Positions 29,201-36,233 of a DNA stretch of 64,000 nt are shown piece after piece. The DNA comes from Chryseobacterium sp. FH1 (GTDB taxonomy: Bacteria; Bacteroidota; Bacteroidia; Flavobacteriales; Weeksellaceae): assembly GCF_000735135.1 (NCBI RefSeq), contig NZ_JPLZ01000006.1, forward strand, positions 1,116,001 through 1,180,000, in the 5' to 3' direction. Position 1 is the stretch's first letter; each line of letters begins with the position of its first letter. The translations under genes and the position numbers were made by a program. Below the pieces are notes generated by a model. That model was not told where the DNA came from. It made no database searches and saw only the letters and a program-made list of their open reading frames with translations.

Positions 29201-29208
29201 TTTTTCAT
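23266..29208 (-). CDS. Alpha-2-macroglobulin-like giant protein with a TSP3-like insert
   Basis: A 1,980-residue secreted protein. After the signal peptide (1-18) comes a helical N-terminal region. Macroglobulin-type beta domains follow, with the MG2 signature YRPGQTVYFKAI near 560 and RYFWWYPQN near 700. At about 1133-1157 sits a thrombospondin type 3-like calcium loop (DTDGDGVTDADDACPTVPG), just where macroglobulins carry the bait region. The A2M domain follows (LNETAFFYPNLVTDQKGN, about 1209), then an alpha-toroid TED-like domain (GGFPWLPGYNSSYYSSIYIL, about 1535). No CxEQ thioester is present. An in-frame stretch PHSERAGERA (about 1780) looks repeat-derived. A protease-trapping or envelope-guard role is only inference. 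Confidence 0.8.
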   Translation of the reverse strand: MKKLSLLFSLLCSIIAFSQNFYETKWRKVAESYSEGLYKSSLPLIIEIQNQAIKDRDDAQLIRSLKAEFAITKDTKDDAKNDLSSVFFAKIEKTEKLLKGDDLLLFEVLKMEFVKDYFEQNSWKIVQRINSDNGKISEIELWTKLDFKNFFNKEFVYFETKNSELKNIKLEKFSPIFEGDRDFQFYNTIYEWKNNQYINYLQSNYIFTNDEKKINDAKIISLYDQLIDRNTGNSKLYFQHQKINFNAGKSLTKDKLPELQTLLNSNINGDYKIFIAHDIASILSDKNEKKSAVEILRKTKIEFPTSKFLNNIINLENTITQASMKLQYQYNIEPEKPIHLVAEHANISQLKLEIFKIDNLNKNLKFIHGLEYFGIGDFDYYGSVGIDKKIESRLIRTETISLPNLGDFSTKKTALDLKPLERGIYYAKYENIEKKEFQYLLFFVSDSRVVVLNKDQPKLDLQWVKSEDGKANQQNRLDIVPVNNYYHDIEKKHFVKTKKDGTFKIDSLNFRNYEGYFQSFIVQNPATNDTNLFATYEYDRENYYDREISQIFLDRAIYRPGQTVYFKAILTKEEKKKDIVVPNYPVEIALFDANNKEVATQKLVTNEFGSTQGSFILPKGLLNGKFRIQVKDYPYGSQKYFAVEEYKRPKFEIVFDDLKDEYKYGQTIELKGKAISFSGVPLGNVDVNYEIKKRNIRWRYFWWYPQNHTTENSILGKSKTNDKGEFTIKVDLKKNEKIDGIQIDNYEINASVTDISGETQSEKKDVKVATVSHYFEVDRICEVFNSDEIFAQVKTKNYNDQILNKTYQVELFELKEPARIIRNNFKNAVQNLPKLTEEDFINKFPHDFYDENKTQKNWKKEKVISKNTSGEKLNLGKLKPAYYELVISNIEGKDTIKSVQTFEVWNERKLEKNQFPFLKLMKPKGDFERGKTARMYAYSAIPNATGTIYIQDGNGKTTTEIKKFRNGVLKYDVKIPTDKDITKLNYQIGVVGFNDLQNEFTDLNIKPDEIPLKIEITSFRDKIEPNSKEKWSIKVSEDKKNASTPLNVTAEVLVNMYDKSLDKFVVNKYDWQKIYRPLYIFKDYSNSSGLKQIYDTHYRKHLNFPFPYSPDFNWFSRNFFYELLKGYNMVIHNDTDGDGVTDADDACPTVPGLSQYQGCPKPSSLYASEATGALKSTSRFDKKEKEDNTDKIAEKIKEEEKIKVRENLNETAFFYPNLVTDQKGNISFEFDAPEALTKWKTMFLAHTKDGNATTLEQDVATQKDFSVTPNYPRFLREGDELVLQSKISSLLETDLDGEATVQILDALTNEDITYQYEIINSKQNFNLKAKTSNVVSWKLKTPYGKTPSIIARITAKAGSFSDGEQNAIAVLPNRMLVTDTQPIFVKEGQTKTFTIKNLKETTSKTLVNYSNTLELSTNPVWEIIFALPDLNAELNISSDGIFNAWFADVVASEIFKANPKMEKIFKEYQDKDLLKSNLEKNQELKQLLVEETPWVLQSENEEDQMKRVARLFDTHQMKNSINEDWERLLRYQNSDGGFPWLPGYNSSYYSSIYILNNLGKINGWLKGNTSEYQSGQKQMVSRLISYVDNFIEKEWDEKKNNPWSDFAIDYLYSRNFWEKEYPLSGKGATIKKEVMEKGKVARFSDFTFFGIHRAALLFDDYGMKKESKKILNYLKETSTDTETQGTYWKQNFNDWGWYSSKTVNQAGAIEAVAKLSPQDQNFIEEAKIWLATQKEVNSWGTSRATAEIIYIFMNSGKSWTNDEADKATVVWGGKNIDVIAPHSERAGERATGYIKKAIKSEVLNQSLGTITISKPGPGIAQGGIFWQYYEDLDQIKSSESYIAITKEFYKKIKTENGEQLMKITENSPLKVGDIVTIRMILNTDRPMSFVHLKDMRASGFEPLDVISKYQWKNNLGYYQSTKDASTNFYIQNMPKGDYIFDYDLVANASGNFSSGIATLQNYYAPQMNAHTQGSMVEISE
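23839..23872. repeat. REP-like segment inside the first macroglobulin-like gene
   Basis: The plus strand reads CCCTCTCCCCAGCCCTCTC then GAATGAGGAGCG. This GC-rich, partly palindromic stretch is unlike its AT-rich surroundings. It encodes the residues present here and absent from the paralogue (between IDVIA and ATGY). It shares TCCCCAGCCCT with the hairpin repeat near 38.05 kb. Confidence 0.45.
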
Positions 29209-29261
29209 ACCTAAAGATTAAATTCCTAATGAATCTGATAAATTTAATGAAATATTTCTAT

Positions 29262-29292
29262 AAAAAAATCGCCTCAAGAATTGAGACGATTT
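29262..29292 (-). terminator. Terminator between the two macroglobulin-like genes
   Basis: Arms AAATCG-C-CTCAA and TTGAG-A-CGATTT around loop GAA, with a T tract on the minus strand. It suggests the upstream copy is transcribed separately from the downstream copy. Confidence 0.75.
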
Positions 29293-29335
29293 GTAAAGTT
29301 TCCGCTCCAAAAGAGAGGGATTTAGGACGAGGATT

Positions 29336-32300
29336 TTATTCCGAAATCACGACGTTCGTACCCTGGGTATGCGCATTCATCTGCGGTGCGTAATAATTCT
29401 GCAAAGTCGTTATTCCATTACTGAATTTCCCGCTTGCATTCGCTACATAATCATATTCGAAAACATATTTACCTTTCGGCATATATTCGATGTAGAAGTT
29501 CGTGGACGCATCTTTTGTCGATTGATAATAGCCCAGATTATTTTTCCATTCGTAACCTGAAATGACATTTAAAGGTTCAAAACCTGCCGCTCTCATATCT
29601 TTCAGGTGAATGAATTCCATATTTCTATCTGTGTTCAGAATCATTCTTACCGTCACTTTATCACCCACTTTCAACGGCGAATTGTCATTGATTTTAATTA
29701 ATTGTTCACCGTTCTCAGTCTTCACTTTTTTGTACAATTCTTTTGTGATGGAAATATAACTTTCCGAAGATTTTATTTTATCCAAATCCTCATAATATTG
29801 CCAGAACAAACCACCTTGCACAATTCCCGGACTGTCTTTTTTAATGGAAACTGTTGCCAGATTTTTATCTAAATTATCAGAAGTAATCGTTTGTTTCACA
29901 TAACCTGTCGCTTGTGTTTGAGGCTTCAAAGCTTTTCCGCCCCAAGTAATTTCCGCCTTGTCAGATTCCGCAGAACTCCAAGATTTTCCTGAATTTAAAA
30001 TCGTGAAAATCACTTCTGCAGTTCCACGCGAACTTCCCCAGGAATTCACTTCTTTTTGGGTCACAAGCCAGATTTTCATTTCTTCAATGAAAGTTTCATC
30101 CGTCGGAGTCAATTTATTAAAGGCTTCCAAAGCTCCCGCGTGATTCACGGTTTTTGAAGAATACCAACCCCAATCGTTCAGATTCTGTTTCCAATAAACG
30201 CCTTGAGTTTCCGTGTCTGTCGAAGTTTCTTTCAAGTAAGTCATCAATTTTTTCGAAATGTCTTTCAATCCATAATTATTGAATAACAAAGCTGAACGAT
30301 GCAATCCGAAGAAAGTAAAATCGGTAATTTTTGCTGTTTTCGCTTTTGATGTGACCAAAGATTTCAATGTCGCACCTTTATTTTTCAAAGGATATTCTTT
30401 TTCCCAATAATTTCGGGTGTCGAGATAATCGATGACGAAGTTGTTCCAAACATTATCCTTGTCTGTTTTCCAATATTTATTCACTTCATTATCAACATAA
30501 GAAACCAGTTTTGCAACCATCTCTTTTTGCTCAGAACTTTGATAATCCTCCACATTTCCTTTCAGCCAATCATTGATTCTTCCAAGATTTTTCAAAATAT
30601 ACAACGAGTTGTAATAAGAACTCGGATAACCTGCGTACCAACTAAATCCACCATCAGGATTTTGCAATTTCTGCAATTCGCTCCAATCATTTTGGATGGA
30701 ATTTCTCATCGTATTGGCATCGAACAATCTCGCCAGTTTTTCCATCTGCTCGGTCTCGTTTTTCGATTCCAAAACCCAAGGCGTTTCTTCCTGCAACAAT
30801 TGTTTCAACTCTTGGTTTTTCTCCAGATTCGAAGTCAATAAACCTTTCGATTGATATTCATCAAATACCGTTTTCAGTTTCGGATTCGCTTTGAAGATTT
30901 CCGAAGCTAAAACATCCGCAAACCATTTGTTGAAGATGACATCAGCAGAATTATTCGTGTCATTTTTCAAACTTGGAAGCGCAAACATAATTTCCCAAAT
31001 CGGATTTGTCGTCAATTCCAAAGTATTGGAAACATTGGTCAAAGTTTTGGAATTCGAGTTTTTCAGATTTTCCAAAGTGAAAGTTTTCGTCTGTCCTTCT
31101 TTCACAAAAATCGGAAGCGCATCCGTCACCAGCATTCTGTTCGGTAAAACTGCGATTGCTTTTTGTTCGCCGTCAGAGAAGTTTCCAGCTTTCGCAACGA
31201 TTTTAATGATAATTGATGAAACATCATTCGGAACCTTCACTTTCCAGTTCACGACAGAATTTCCGTTTTCCGTTAATGAAAAAGTTTGTTCTTTATTAAA
31301 ACCTGCAACCAAAGTCAATTGATTAATCCCGAATTTCTCAGAAATGTCTTCATTTGTAAACGCATCCAAAATCTGCAATTGCGCAACACCATTCAGTTTT
31401 TGATTCACCAAACTCGATAGTTTAGATTGAAGATTCAGTTCATCACCTTCACGCAAAAATCTTGGGTAATTTGATGTGATAGAAAACTCTTTCTGCGTCA
31501 CCACCGATTTTTCCAGAGTCGCAGAACGCGCATCTTTCGTATGCGCCAAAAACAACAGTTTCCATTGCGTTAAAGCTTCCGGAGAAGTGAATTCAAAACT
31601 CACATTTCCATCTTTATCCGTCAAAAGATTTGGGTAGAAAAATGCCGTTTCGTTGAGGTTTTGACGAACTGGGATTTTGTCTAAATTTTCATTTTTACTT
31701 TGTTGAGAAATTGTAGTATCAGCTTGAATCTCACCTTCAGAAATCTGTACTCCAGCAACTCTACCGCTAAGTTGTTCTGCAACAGGAGCTGTAGCATATC
31801 CTAAAACCATTTTTTCTCTTTTTAACCCATAAGCAGTTACAACAACACCTTCAATCATATTTTTTGAAGTGGAATCAGAATAACTTTGAAAAATTCTTCC
31901 ATCAAACCAGTTAAATTTTGGTGGACTAACATCAATATTTCCGAAATAATTAAATAATTTGTTATAACGTTTTTGTTCTAGATTACTTCTTATGTCATAA
32001 AAACTTTGATAATATTGAGAATAAAACTTTTGCCAATTCCAACTATTTGAAGCAAATTGGTCAAGCGATTTGTCATACATACCCGCCAAAACTTCAGCAT
32101 TGATTTGCTCTTTGCCAGCACCAGAAACTTTCACAGTCCATTTTTCTTTTTGTCCCGGCTGAAGTTTGTCTCGGAAAGTCACCGTTTCAATTTTCAAATC
32201 ATCTTTGCTGTCAGCAATTTTCAAATCCACATTCTCAGTTTTTACATCATTAAATGCAACCAGTTGAAATTGCAAATTAACTCTCGAAACAGTTTCATCT

Positions 32301-35275
32301 TTCGGAATCAAAGTTTCATATTCCAGAATTCCGTTTTTGAAAGAATGCGTTTCCGTCACCGTTTCGCCTTTTCCATTTTGAACAAAAACATTCACCAAAG
32401 CATCGTGAATTGCAGAATAAACGAACACTTTCGCCTTTTCACCACGTTTGAAATCCTGTTTTGGCTTTATAACTTCCAAGAAAGGTTTTTGATTTTGCGC
32501 AAGCGATTTCTTATCCCAAACTTTGAAGAATTGCTCCGTTTTTATCGTGTCTTTTCCTTCGATATTATAAAGTTGAAGTTTGTAAGTTCCCGCTTCCAAT
32601 TTCCCTAAATCTAAATTGGTTGTAGGTTTTAGGTTGTCGGTTGTTGATTTCTTCGCATTGTCAGGCTGAGGCTCTCGAAGCCCATCAACAATAACTTTTT
32701 CAACCTTCCAATTTTTCACATCATCATTCTTATCAAATCTATCGTTCGGGAACTTTTGCACAAATTCTTCCTTAGAAAGTTTCGGCAAATCCTGAATTGT
32801 ATTTTCAAATTGACTTCTGAAAATCTGCTTCGGTTCTTCCAGCTTTTCCAGTTTTGCATTGTAAGATTTTGCAAGAACTTGGTCGTTGTAATTTTTCGTC
32901 GAAACAGTCAATTTTACAGTTTCATCAGAAAAAATATTATCAACATTGTCCGCCGAAATATAATGAGAAACCGAAGCCACTTTCACATTCGTGTCCGCAG
33001 ATTGTGTTTCGCCGTTGATATCCGTCAAAGAAGCATTAATGGCGTAATTATCAATCTGAATCCCTTCTAAAGTTTCATCTTTTTTAAGTTCTACTTTGAT
33101 GGTAAATTCGCCTTTCTCATTGGTTTTTGCCGTTCCGAGAATTGAGTTTTCATTGTCATTTCCACGCGGATACCACCAGAAATAACGCCAACGGATATTC
33201 TGTTTTTTGATTTCATAATTCACGGTCGAATTGCTCAGGGCAACGCCGGAAAACATCATCGCTTTTCCTTTCAGCTCGATGGTTTGGCCGTATTTGTACT
33301 CGTCTTTTATCGGTTCAAAAGTCACTTCAAATTTCGGACGTTTGTATTCCTCAACCTGAAAATCTGCATAACCAGAGATGTTATAAGCAGAATTATTATC
33401 ATCGTCAACTTCGATATTGAAATTCCCGTTCAGCTTATTTTTGGGAAGCGTAAAACTTCCATTAACAGAACCAAATTCATTAGTTGTTAATTTCAAAGTC
33501 TGTAATTCCTCGCCGTTGGTGTCGTTCAAAGTAATATTCAACTTCACTTTTTCCAGCGTTTTCATTTTCTGAGTTTCGCCGTTGATTCCCGTTGCAATCA
33601 CTTTGAAATAAACGATTTGTCCAGGTCTGTAGATTTTTCTGTCGAGGAAAATCTGTGCACTTTCCTGGTTTTCAGATTTGTTTCGGTTGCCATAATCGTA
33701 ACCATAAACATTTATCATCGAAAAGTTATTTCCGTTTTTCACAAGGAAGTTTCTGTAATATTCCTGATTCGCAGAATTTGGAAACTGGAAATTACCCGAT
33801 TTATCCGTTTTTACTGTGTATTTTGTAACCGCTTTTCCGCGCACATATTCAGTAACATCTAGGTTTTCATTAATGAAAGCTTTTCCGTTTTCGTTGTTCA
33901 CGAGTTTCAGAATATTCGCTTTTGGATTGTTGTCGTCTTTTTTAGAAAAGATAATTTTCGAATCCGAAACTATGAAATAATAATTGCCCTGAACCGAATT
34001 TTCCACCACATATTCCGCCAGATAAATCCCTGCTGGAAGTGCTTTTAGTTCGAGTGATGTTTTATGCGCTTTGAAATCCGACGACACTGGCAAACTAAAT
34101 TCATCCTTTCTGACCAACGATTTTTTGACCTTGGAAAAAGGATTTTTATAAGAATCGAAAACGTAATTCAAAAAACCTTGCGAATCATCTTTCACTTCAT
34201 AAATGTTCAAAGAAAATTGCTTTACATTTTTAGCTTCAGCAACGATGTGAATTGGTTTGTTTGGTTGCGTTTCTTTCTCGTAAAATAAGTTGAGTTGCGG
34301 ATTTTTTATCGCATTTTCTTTGTTAAGAATATTATTGATGAACTTCGATTTTGGATATAATTCTTTCGCTTTATTGACCCAAACCAAAGCGGTTTTGTTA
34401 TCGTCTTTTTGCAGAAGAAGCTCAATCATTTCATCAATAATCAGAACTTTGTAATCGCCTTTTTCAGATTCGTCTTTAACGAGTTTTTCAAGTTGAGCGA
34501 ATTTGTCTTTGCAATTGTTAAGCTCACAATTATAATTGATTTTCTGATGTTGGAAATACAGTTTTGAGTTCCCAGAATTATCCAAAATTTCTGAATCATA
34601 AAGTTTATTGATTTTCTTCGAATTAACTTTCAATTCGTTTGGTGTAAACAGATTTTGATTTCTCAAAAACTCGATATAATTGAAATTTGACCAATCCAAA
34701 AGCGTAGAGAAGTAATCCAAATTTTCTGTCGCATCAAAAATCTCCTTGTATTTCTGCGTCTGAATTTTCTTCAAAACAGGATTTTCTTTCTCTAAATCTG
34801 AATAATTCTTAGTCAAGAAATTCTTAAAATCCAGTTTGCTCCAAGTCTCGATTTGTGATAGATTTTGATTGTCGATATTCGTTTTCTGATTGATTTTCCA
34901 GGAATTATTATCGTAATAATCATTAATGAATTCCAAAGTCAGAAGATGAAACAATTGCTTCTCATCGCCTTTCAGTTTGGTTTCCGTGTTTTGAAGCTTC
35001 GAAAAGAATTTGGAGTTTTCATCATTCTGCGTGTCGTCGTGCGTTTGCTTCAGTATGCTGAATTCCGCTTTCAGAGATTTGATGATTTGGATGGCGTTGT
35101 TGTCTTTCATCGCTTGGTTTTGAATGTCCAGAATTATCGGAAGATTACTTTTGTAAGTTCCTTTCTTGTAGTTTTCCTCCACTTTTTTCCATTGAGAATC
35201 GTAGTAATTCTGCGCCGAAAAGTTGATGTAAAAAAACATCAGCAAGAAAACTGAGACTGATTTAATAATTTTCAT
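29336..35275 (-). CDS. Alpha-2-macroglobulin-like giant protein with a SusC-plug-like insert
   Basis: A 1,979-residue paralogue of the downstream gene with the same domain order: signal peptide (about 1-21), helical N-terminus, MG domains (YRPGQIVYFKVI near 555), A2M domain (LNETAFFYPNLLTDKDGN near 1208), and TED-like toroid (GGFSWYAGYPSSYYNSLYIL). It also lacks a CxEQ thioester. At about 1140-1175, where the other copy has its TSP3-like loop, it carries EGVVVTAYGLKREKMVLGYA and AEQLSGRVAGVQIS. These resemble the start of a SusC/RagA TonB plug domain. An extra VDGLREPQPDN stretch near 861-875 is encoded by a dispersed repeat. It is probably secreted or envelope-attached. Function is inferred only from the family. 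Confidence 0.8.
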   Translation of the reverse strand: MKIIKSVSVFLLMFFYINFSAQNYYDSQWKKVEENYKKGTYKSNLPIILDIQNQAMKDNNAIQIIKSLKAEFSILKQTHDDTQNDENSKFFSKLQNTETKLKGDEKQLFHLLTLEFINDYYDNNSWKINQKTNIDNQNLSQIETWSKLDFKNFLTKNYSDLEKENPVLKKIQTQKYKEIFDATENLDYFSTLLDWSNFNYIEFLRNQNLFTPNELKVNSKKINKLYDSEILDNSGNSKLYFQHQKINYNCELNNCKDKFAQLEKLVKDESEKGDYKVLIIDEMIELLLQKDDNKTALVWVNKAKELYPKSKFINNILNKENAIKNPQLNLFYEKETQPNKPIHIVAEAKNVKQFSLNIYEVKDDSQGFLNYVFDSYKNPFSKVKKSLVRKDEFSLPVSSDFKAHKTSLELKALPAGIYLAEYVVENSVQGNYYFIVSDSKIIFSKKDDNNPKANILKLVNNENGKAFINENLDVTEYVRGKAVTKYTVKTDKSGNFQFPNSANQEYYRNFLVKNGNNFSMINVYGYDYGNRNKSENQESAQIFLDRKIYRPGQIVYFKVIATGINGETQKMKTLEKVKLNITLNDTNGEELQTLKLTTNEFGSVNGSFTLPKNKLNGNFNIEVDDDNNSAYNISGYADFQVEEYKRPKFEVTFEPIKDEYKYGQTIELKGKAMMFSGVALSNSTVNYEIKKQNIRWRYFWWYPRGNDNENSILGTAKTNEKGEFTIKVELKKDETLEGIQIDNYAINASLTDINGETQSADTNVKVASVSHYISADNVDNIFSDETVKLTVSTKNYNDQVLAKSYNAKLEKLEEPKQIFRSQFENTIQDLPKLSKEEFVQKFPNDRFDKNDDVKNWKVEKVIVDGLREPQPDNAKKSTTDNLKPTTNLDLGKLEAGTYKLQLYNIEGKDTIKTEQFFKVWDKKSLAQNQKPFLEVIKPKQDFKRGEKAKVFVYSAIHDALVNVFVQNGKGETVTETHSFKNGILEYETLIPKDETVSRVNLQFQLVAFNDVKTENVDLKIADSKDDLKIETVTFRDKLQPGQKEKWTVKVSGAGKEQINAEVLAGMYDKSLDQFASNSWNWQKFYSQYYQSFYDIRSNLEQKRYNKLFNYFGNIDVSPPKFNWFDGRIFQSYSDSTSKNMIEGVVVTAYGLKREKMVLGYATAPVAEQLSGRVAGVQISEGEIQADTTISQQSKNENLDKIPVRQNLNETAFFYPNLLTDKDGNVSFEFTSPEALTQWKLLFLAHTKDARSATLEKSVVTQKEFSITSNYPRFLREGDELNLQSKLSSLVNQKLNGVAQLQILDAFTNEDISEKFGINQLTLVAGFNKEQTFSLTENGNSVVNWKVKVPNDVSSIIIKIVAKAGNFSDGEQKAIAVLPNRMLVTDALPIFVKEGQTKTFTLENLKNSNSKTLTNVSNTLELTTNPIWEIMFALPSLKNDTNNSADVIFNKWFADVLASEIFKANPKLKTVFDEYQSKGLLTSNLEKNQELKQLLQEETPWVLESKNETEQMEKLARLFDANTMRNSIQNDWSELQKLQNPDGGFSWYAGYPSSYYNSLYILKNLGRINDWLKGNVEDYQSSEQKEMVAKLVSYVDNEVNKYWKTDKDNVWNNFVIDYLDTRNYWEKEYPLKNKGATLKSLVTSKAKTAKITDFTFFGLHRSALLFNNYGLKDISKKLMTYLKETSTDTETQGVYWKQNLNDWGWYSSKTVNHAGALEAFNKLTPTDETFIEEMKIWLVTQKEVNSWGSSRGTAEVIFTILNSGKSWSSAESDKAEITWGGKALKPQTQATGYVKQTITSDNLDKNLATVSIKKDSPGIVQGGLFWQYYEDLDKIKSSESYISITKELYKKVKTENGEQLIKINDNSPLKVGDKVTVRMILNTDRNMEFIHLKDMRAAGFEPLNVISGYEWKNNLGYYQSTKDASTNFYIEYMPKGKYVFEYDYVANASGKFSNGITTLQNYYAPQMNAHTQGTNVVISE
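32661..32686. repeat. Dispersed repeat copy inside the second macroglobulin-like gene
   Basis: Reverse complement of the 26-base segment at 15192-15217 with one mismatch. It is read in frame as DGLREPQP, residues absent from the paralogue. Confidence 0.6.
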
Positions 35276-35344
35276 ATGTGACTTTTATTTTTTTTTGAGT
35301 GAATGATTCACTGTATAAAGATGCATTATTTTATCAAAGGTTGG

Positions 35345-35360
35345 AAAGATTATAATCTTT
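35345..35360. promoter_or_regulatory. 16-bp perfect palindrome in the divergent promoter region
   Basis: AAAGATTATAATCTTT is self-complementary. It sits between the macroglobulin-like gene (minus) and the UbiA-like gene (plus). On the minus strand a TAATTTTG -7-like box (35364-35371) lies directly upstream of it, so the palindrome would fall at or just after the transcription start. It could be an operator, or chance in AT-rich DNA. Confidence 0.3.
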
Positions 35361-35428
35361 TTTCAAAATTAACACTTTCGAAATCTTATTGATTTAGAAC
35401 AATTTTTCGGACATTTGTTAAAAGTAAA

Positions 35429-36190
35429 ATGTCGATTTTAAATTTAGCAAAAAAATATGTGATTGACAGCCAGATTTTTGTCTCGCTGATGGGAACGATG
35501 ATGGCTGGATTTTTTATGCTGGAGCAAAACATATTCCGTTGGCCGAGTTTGCTGTTGATTTTTATCACGTATTTCAGTGGCTATCTTTACACGAAATATC
35601 AGAGTCGTAGAAAGACTTTCATCAAGATTTTGGTTTTTAATTTCATTTGTGGCATTCTCAGTTTTTGCTTGATTGTCTTTAATCATAATGAAATCAGATT
35701 GTTAAAATGGGCGGTAATTGTTATTATTGGTTTGCTTTACAATTCTTTTTTTCTTGAGAAATTCATTCGAAAAATCCCTTTGTTAAAAGTCTTTTACGTT
35801 GGCCTGACTTGGGCTTTGATAAATGCGTGGCTCATCCTACCAGAATTCAATTGGGAGATTTTCTGGATTTCGTGGCTGTTCACTTCGGCTTTGGTTTTGC
35901 CTTTCGATATCCGTGATATGAAAAGCGATGATGTAGTAACTTTCCCCATATTAATCGGTGTTCAAAGAACAAAGTACTTGGCTTATCTGCTGGTTTTCGT
36001 TGCTTGTTTATTAAGCTTGATATTTCTTGATAGAGAATTTGCCTTAAGTTTTTTAATAACAACGGTTTTCACATTTATTCTAATTTATTTTTCTGAAAAT
36101 GATAATAAGGGAACGTACTTTTCATTTTGGGTAGAATCTTGTAGCGGATTGCCTTTGTTGGTGATTTTGCTTTATTGGCTTGTAAATTGA
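35429..36190 (+). CDS. UbiA-like prenyltransferase homologue, probably degenerate
   Basis: A 253-residue polytopic membrane protein with about eight hydrophobic helices. The second acidic motif of the UbiA superfamily is visible in LPFDIRDMKSDD (about 157-168). The first motif, NDxxDxxxD, is not: at the expected place the sequence reads TYFSGYLYTKYQSR. UbiA enzymes bind prenyl diphosphate through magnesium held by both motifs, so classical activity is doubtful. The next gene, an outer-membrane protein, starts 43 bases downstream and may be cotranscribed. I would annotate it as a UbiA-like membrane protein of unknown function. Confidence 0.65.
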   Translation: MSILNLAKKYVIDSQIFVSLMGTMMAGFFMLEQNIFRWPSLLLIFITYFSGYLYTKYQSRRKTFIKILVFNFICGILSFCLIVFNHNEIRLLKWAVIVIIGLLYNSFFLEKFIRKIPLLKVFYVGLTWALINAWLILPEFNWEIFWISWLFTSALVLPFDIRDMKSDDVVTFPILIGVQRTKYLAYLLVFVACLLSLIFLDREFALSFLITTVFTFILIYFSENDNKGTYFSFWVESCSGLPLLVILLYWLVN

Positions 36191-36233
36191 TAGAAGGATT
36201 TTACTAATTAATTTTTGAAGTATTTGTAATCTG

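Noticed and set aside
23266-29208. Annotation of the first macroglobulin-like protein as a lipoprotein, from the cysteine near residue 12
   Set aside because: The residues before it (SLLC) do not fit a lipobox, and a normal cleavage site follows a few residues later.
24986-34288. Many plus-strand reading frames opposite the two macroglobulin-like genes
   Set aside because: They are antisense shadows: no signal, domain or codon pattern supports them, and the minus-strand genes are clearly real.
29336-35275. The second macroglobulin-like protein as a TonB-dependent receptor
   Set aside because: Only a short plug-like segment is present. No TonB box or 22-strand barrel follows, and the rest is macroglobulin-like.
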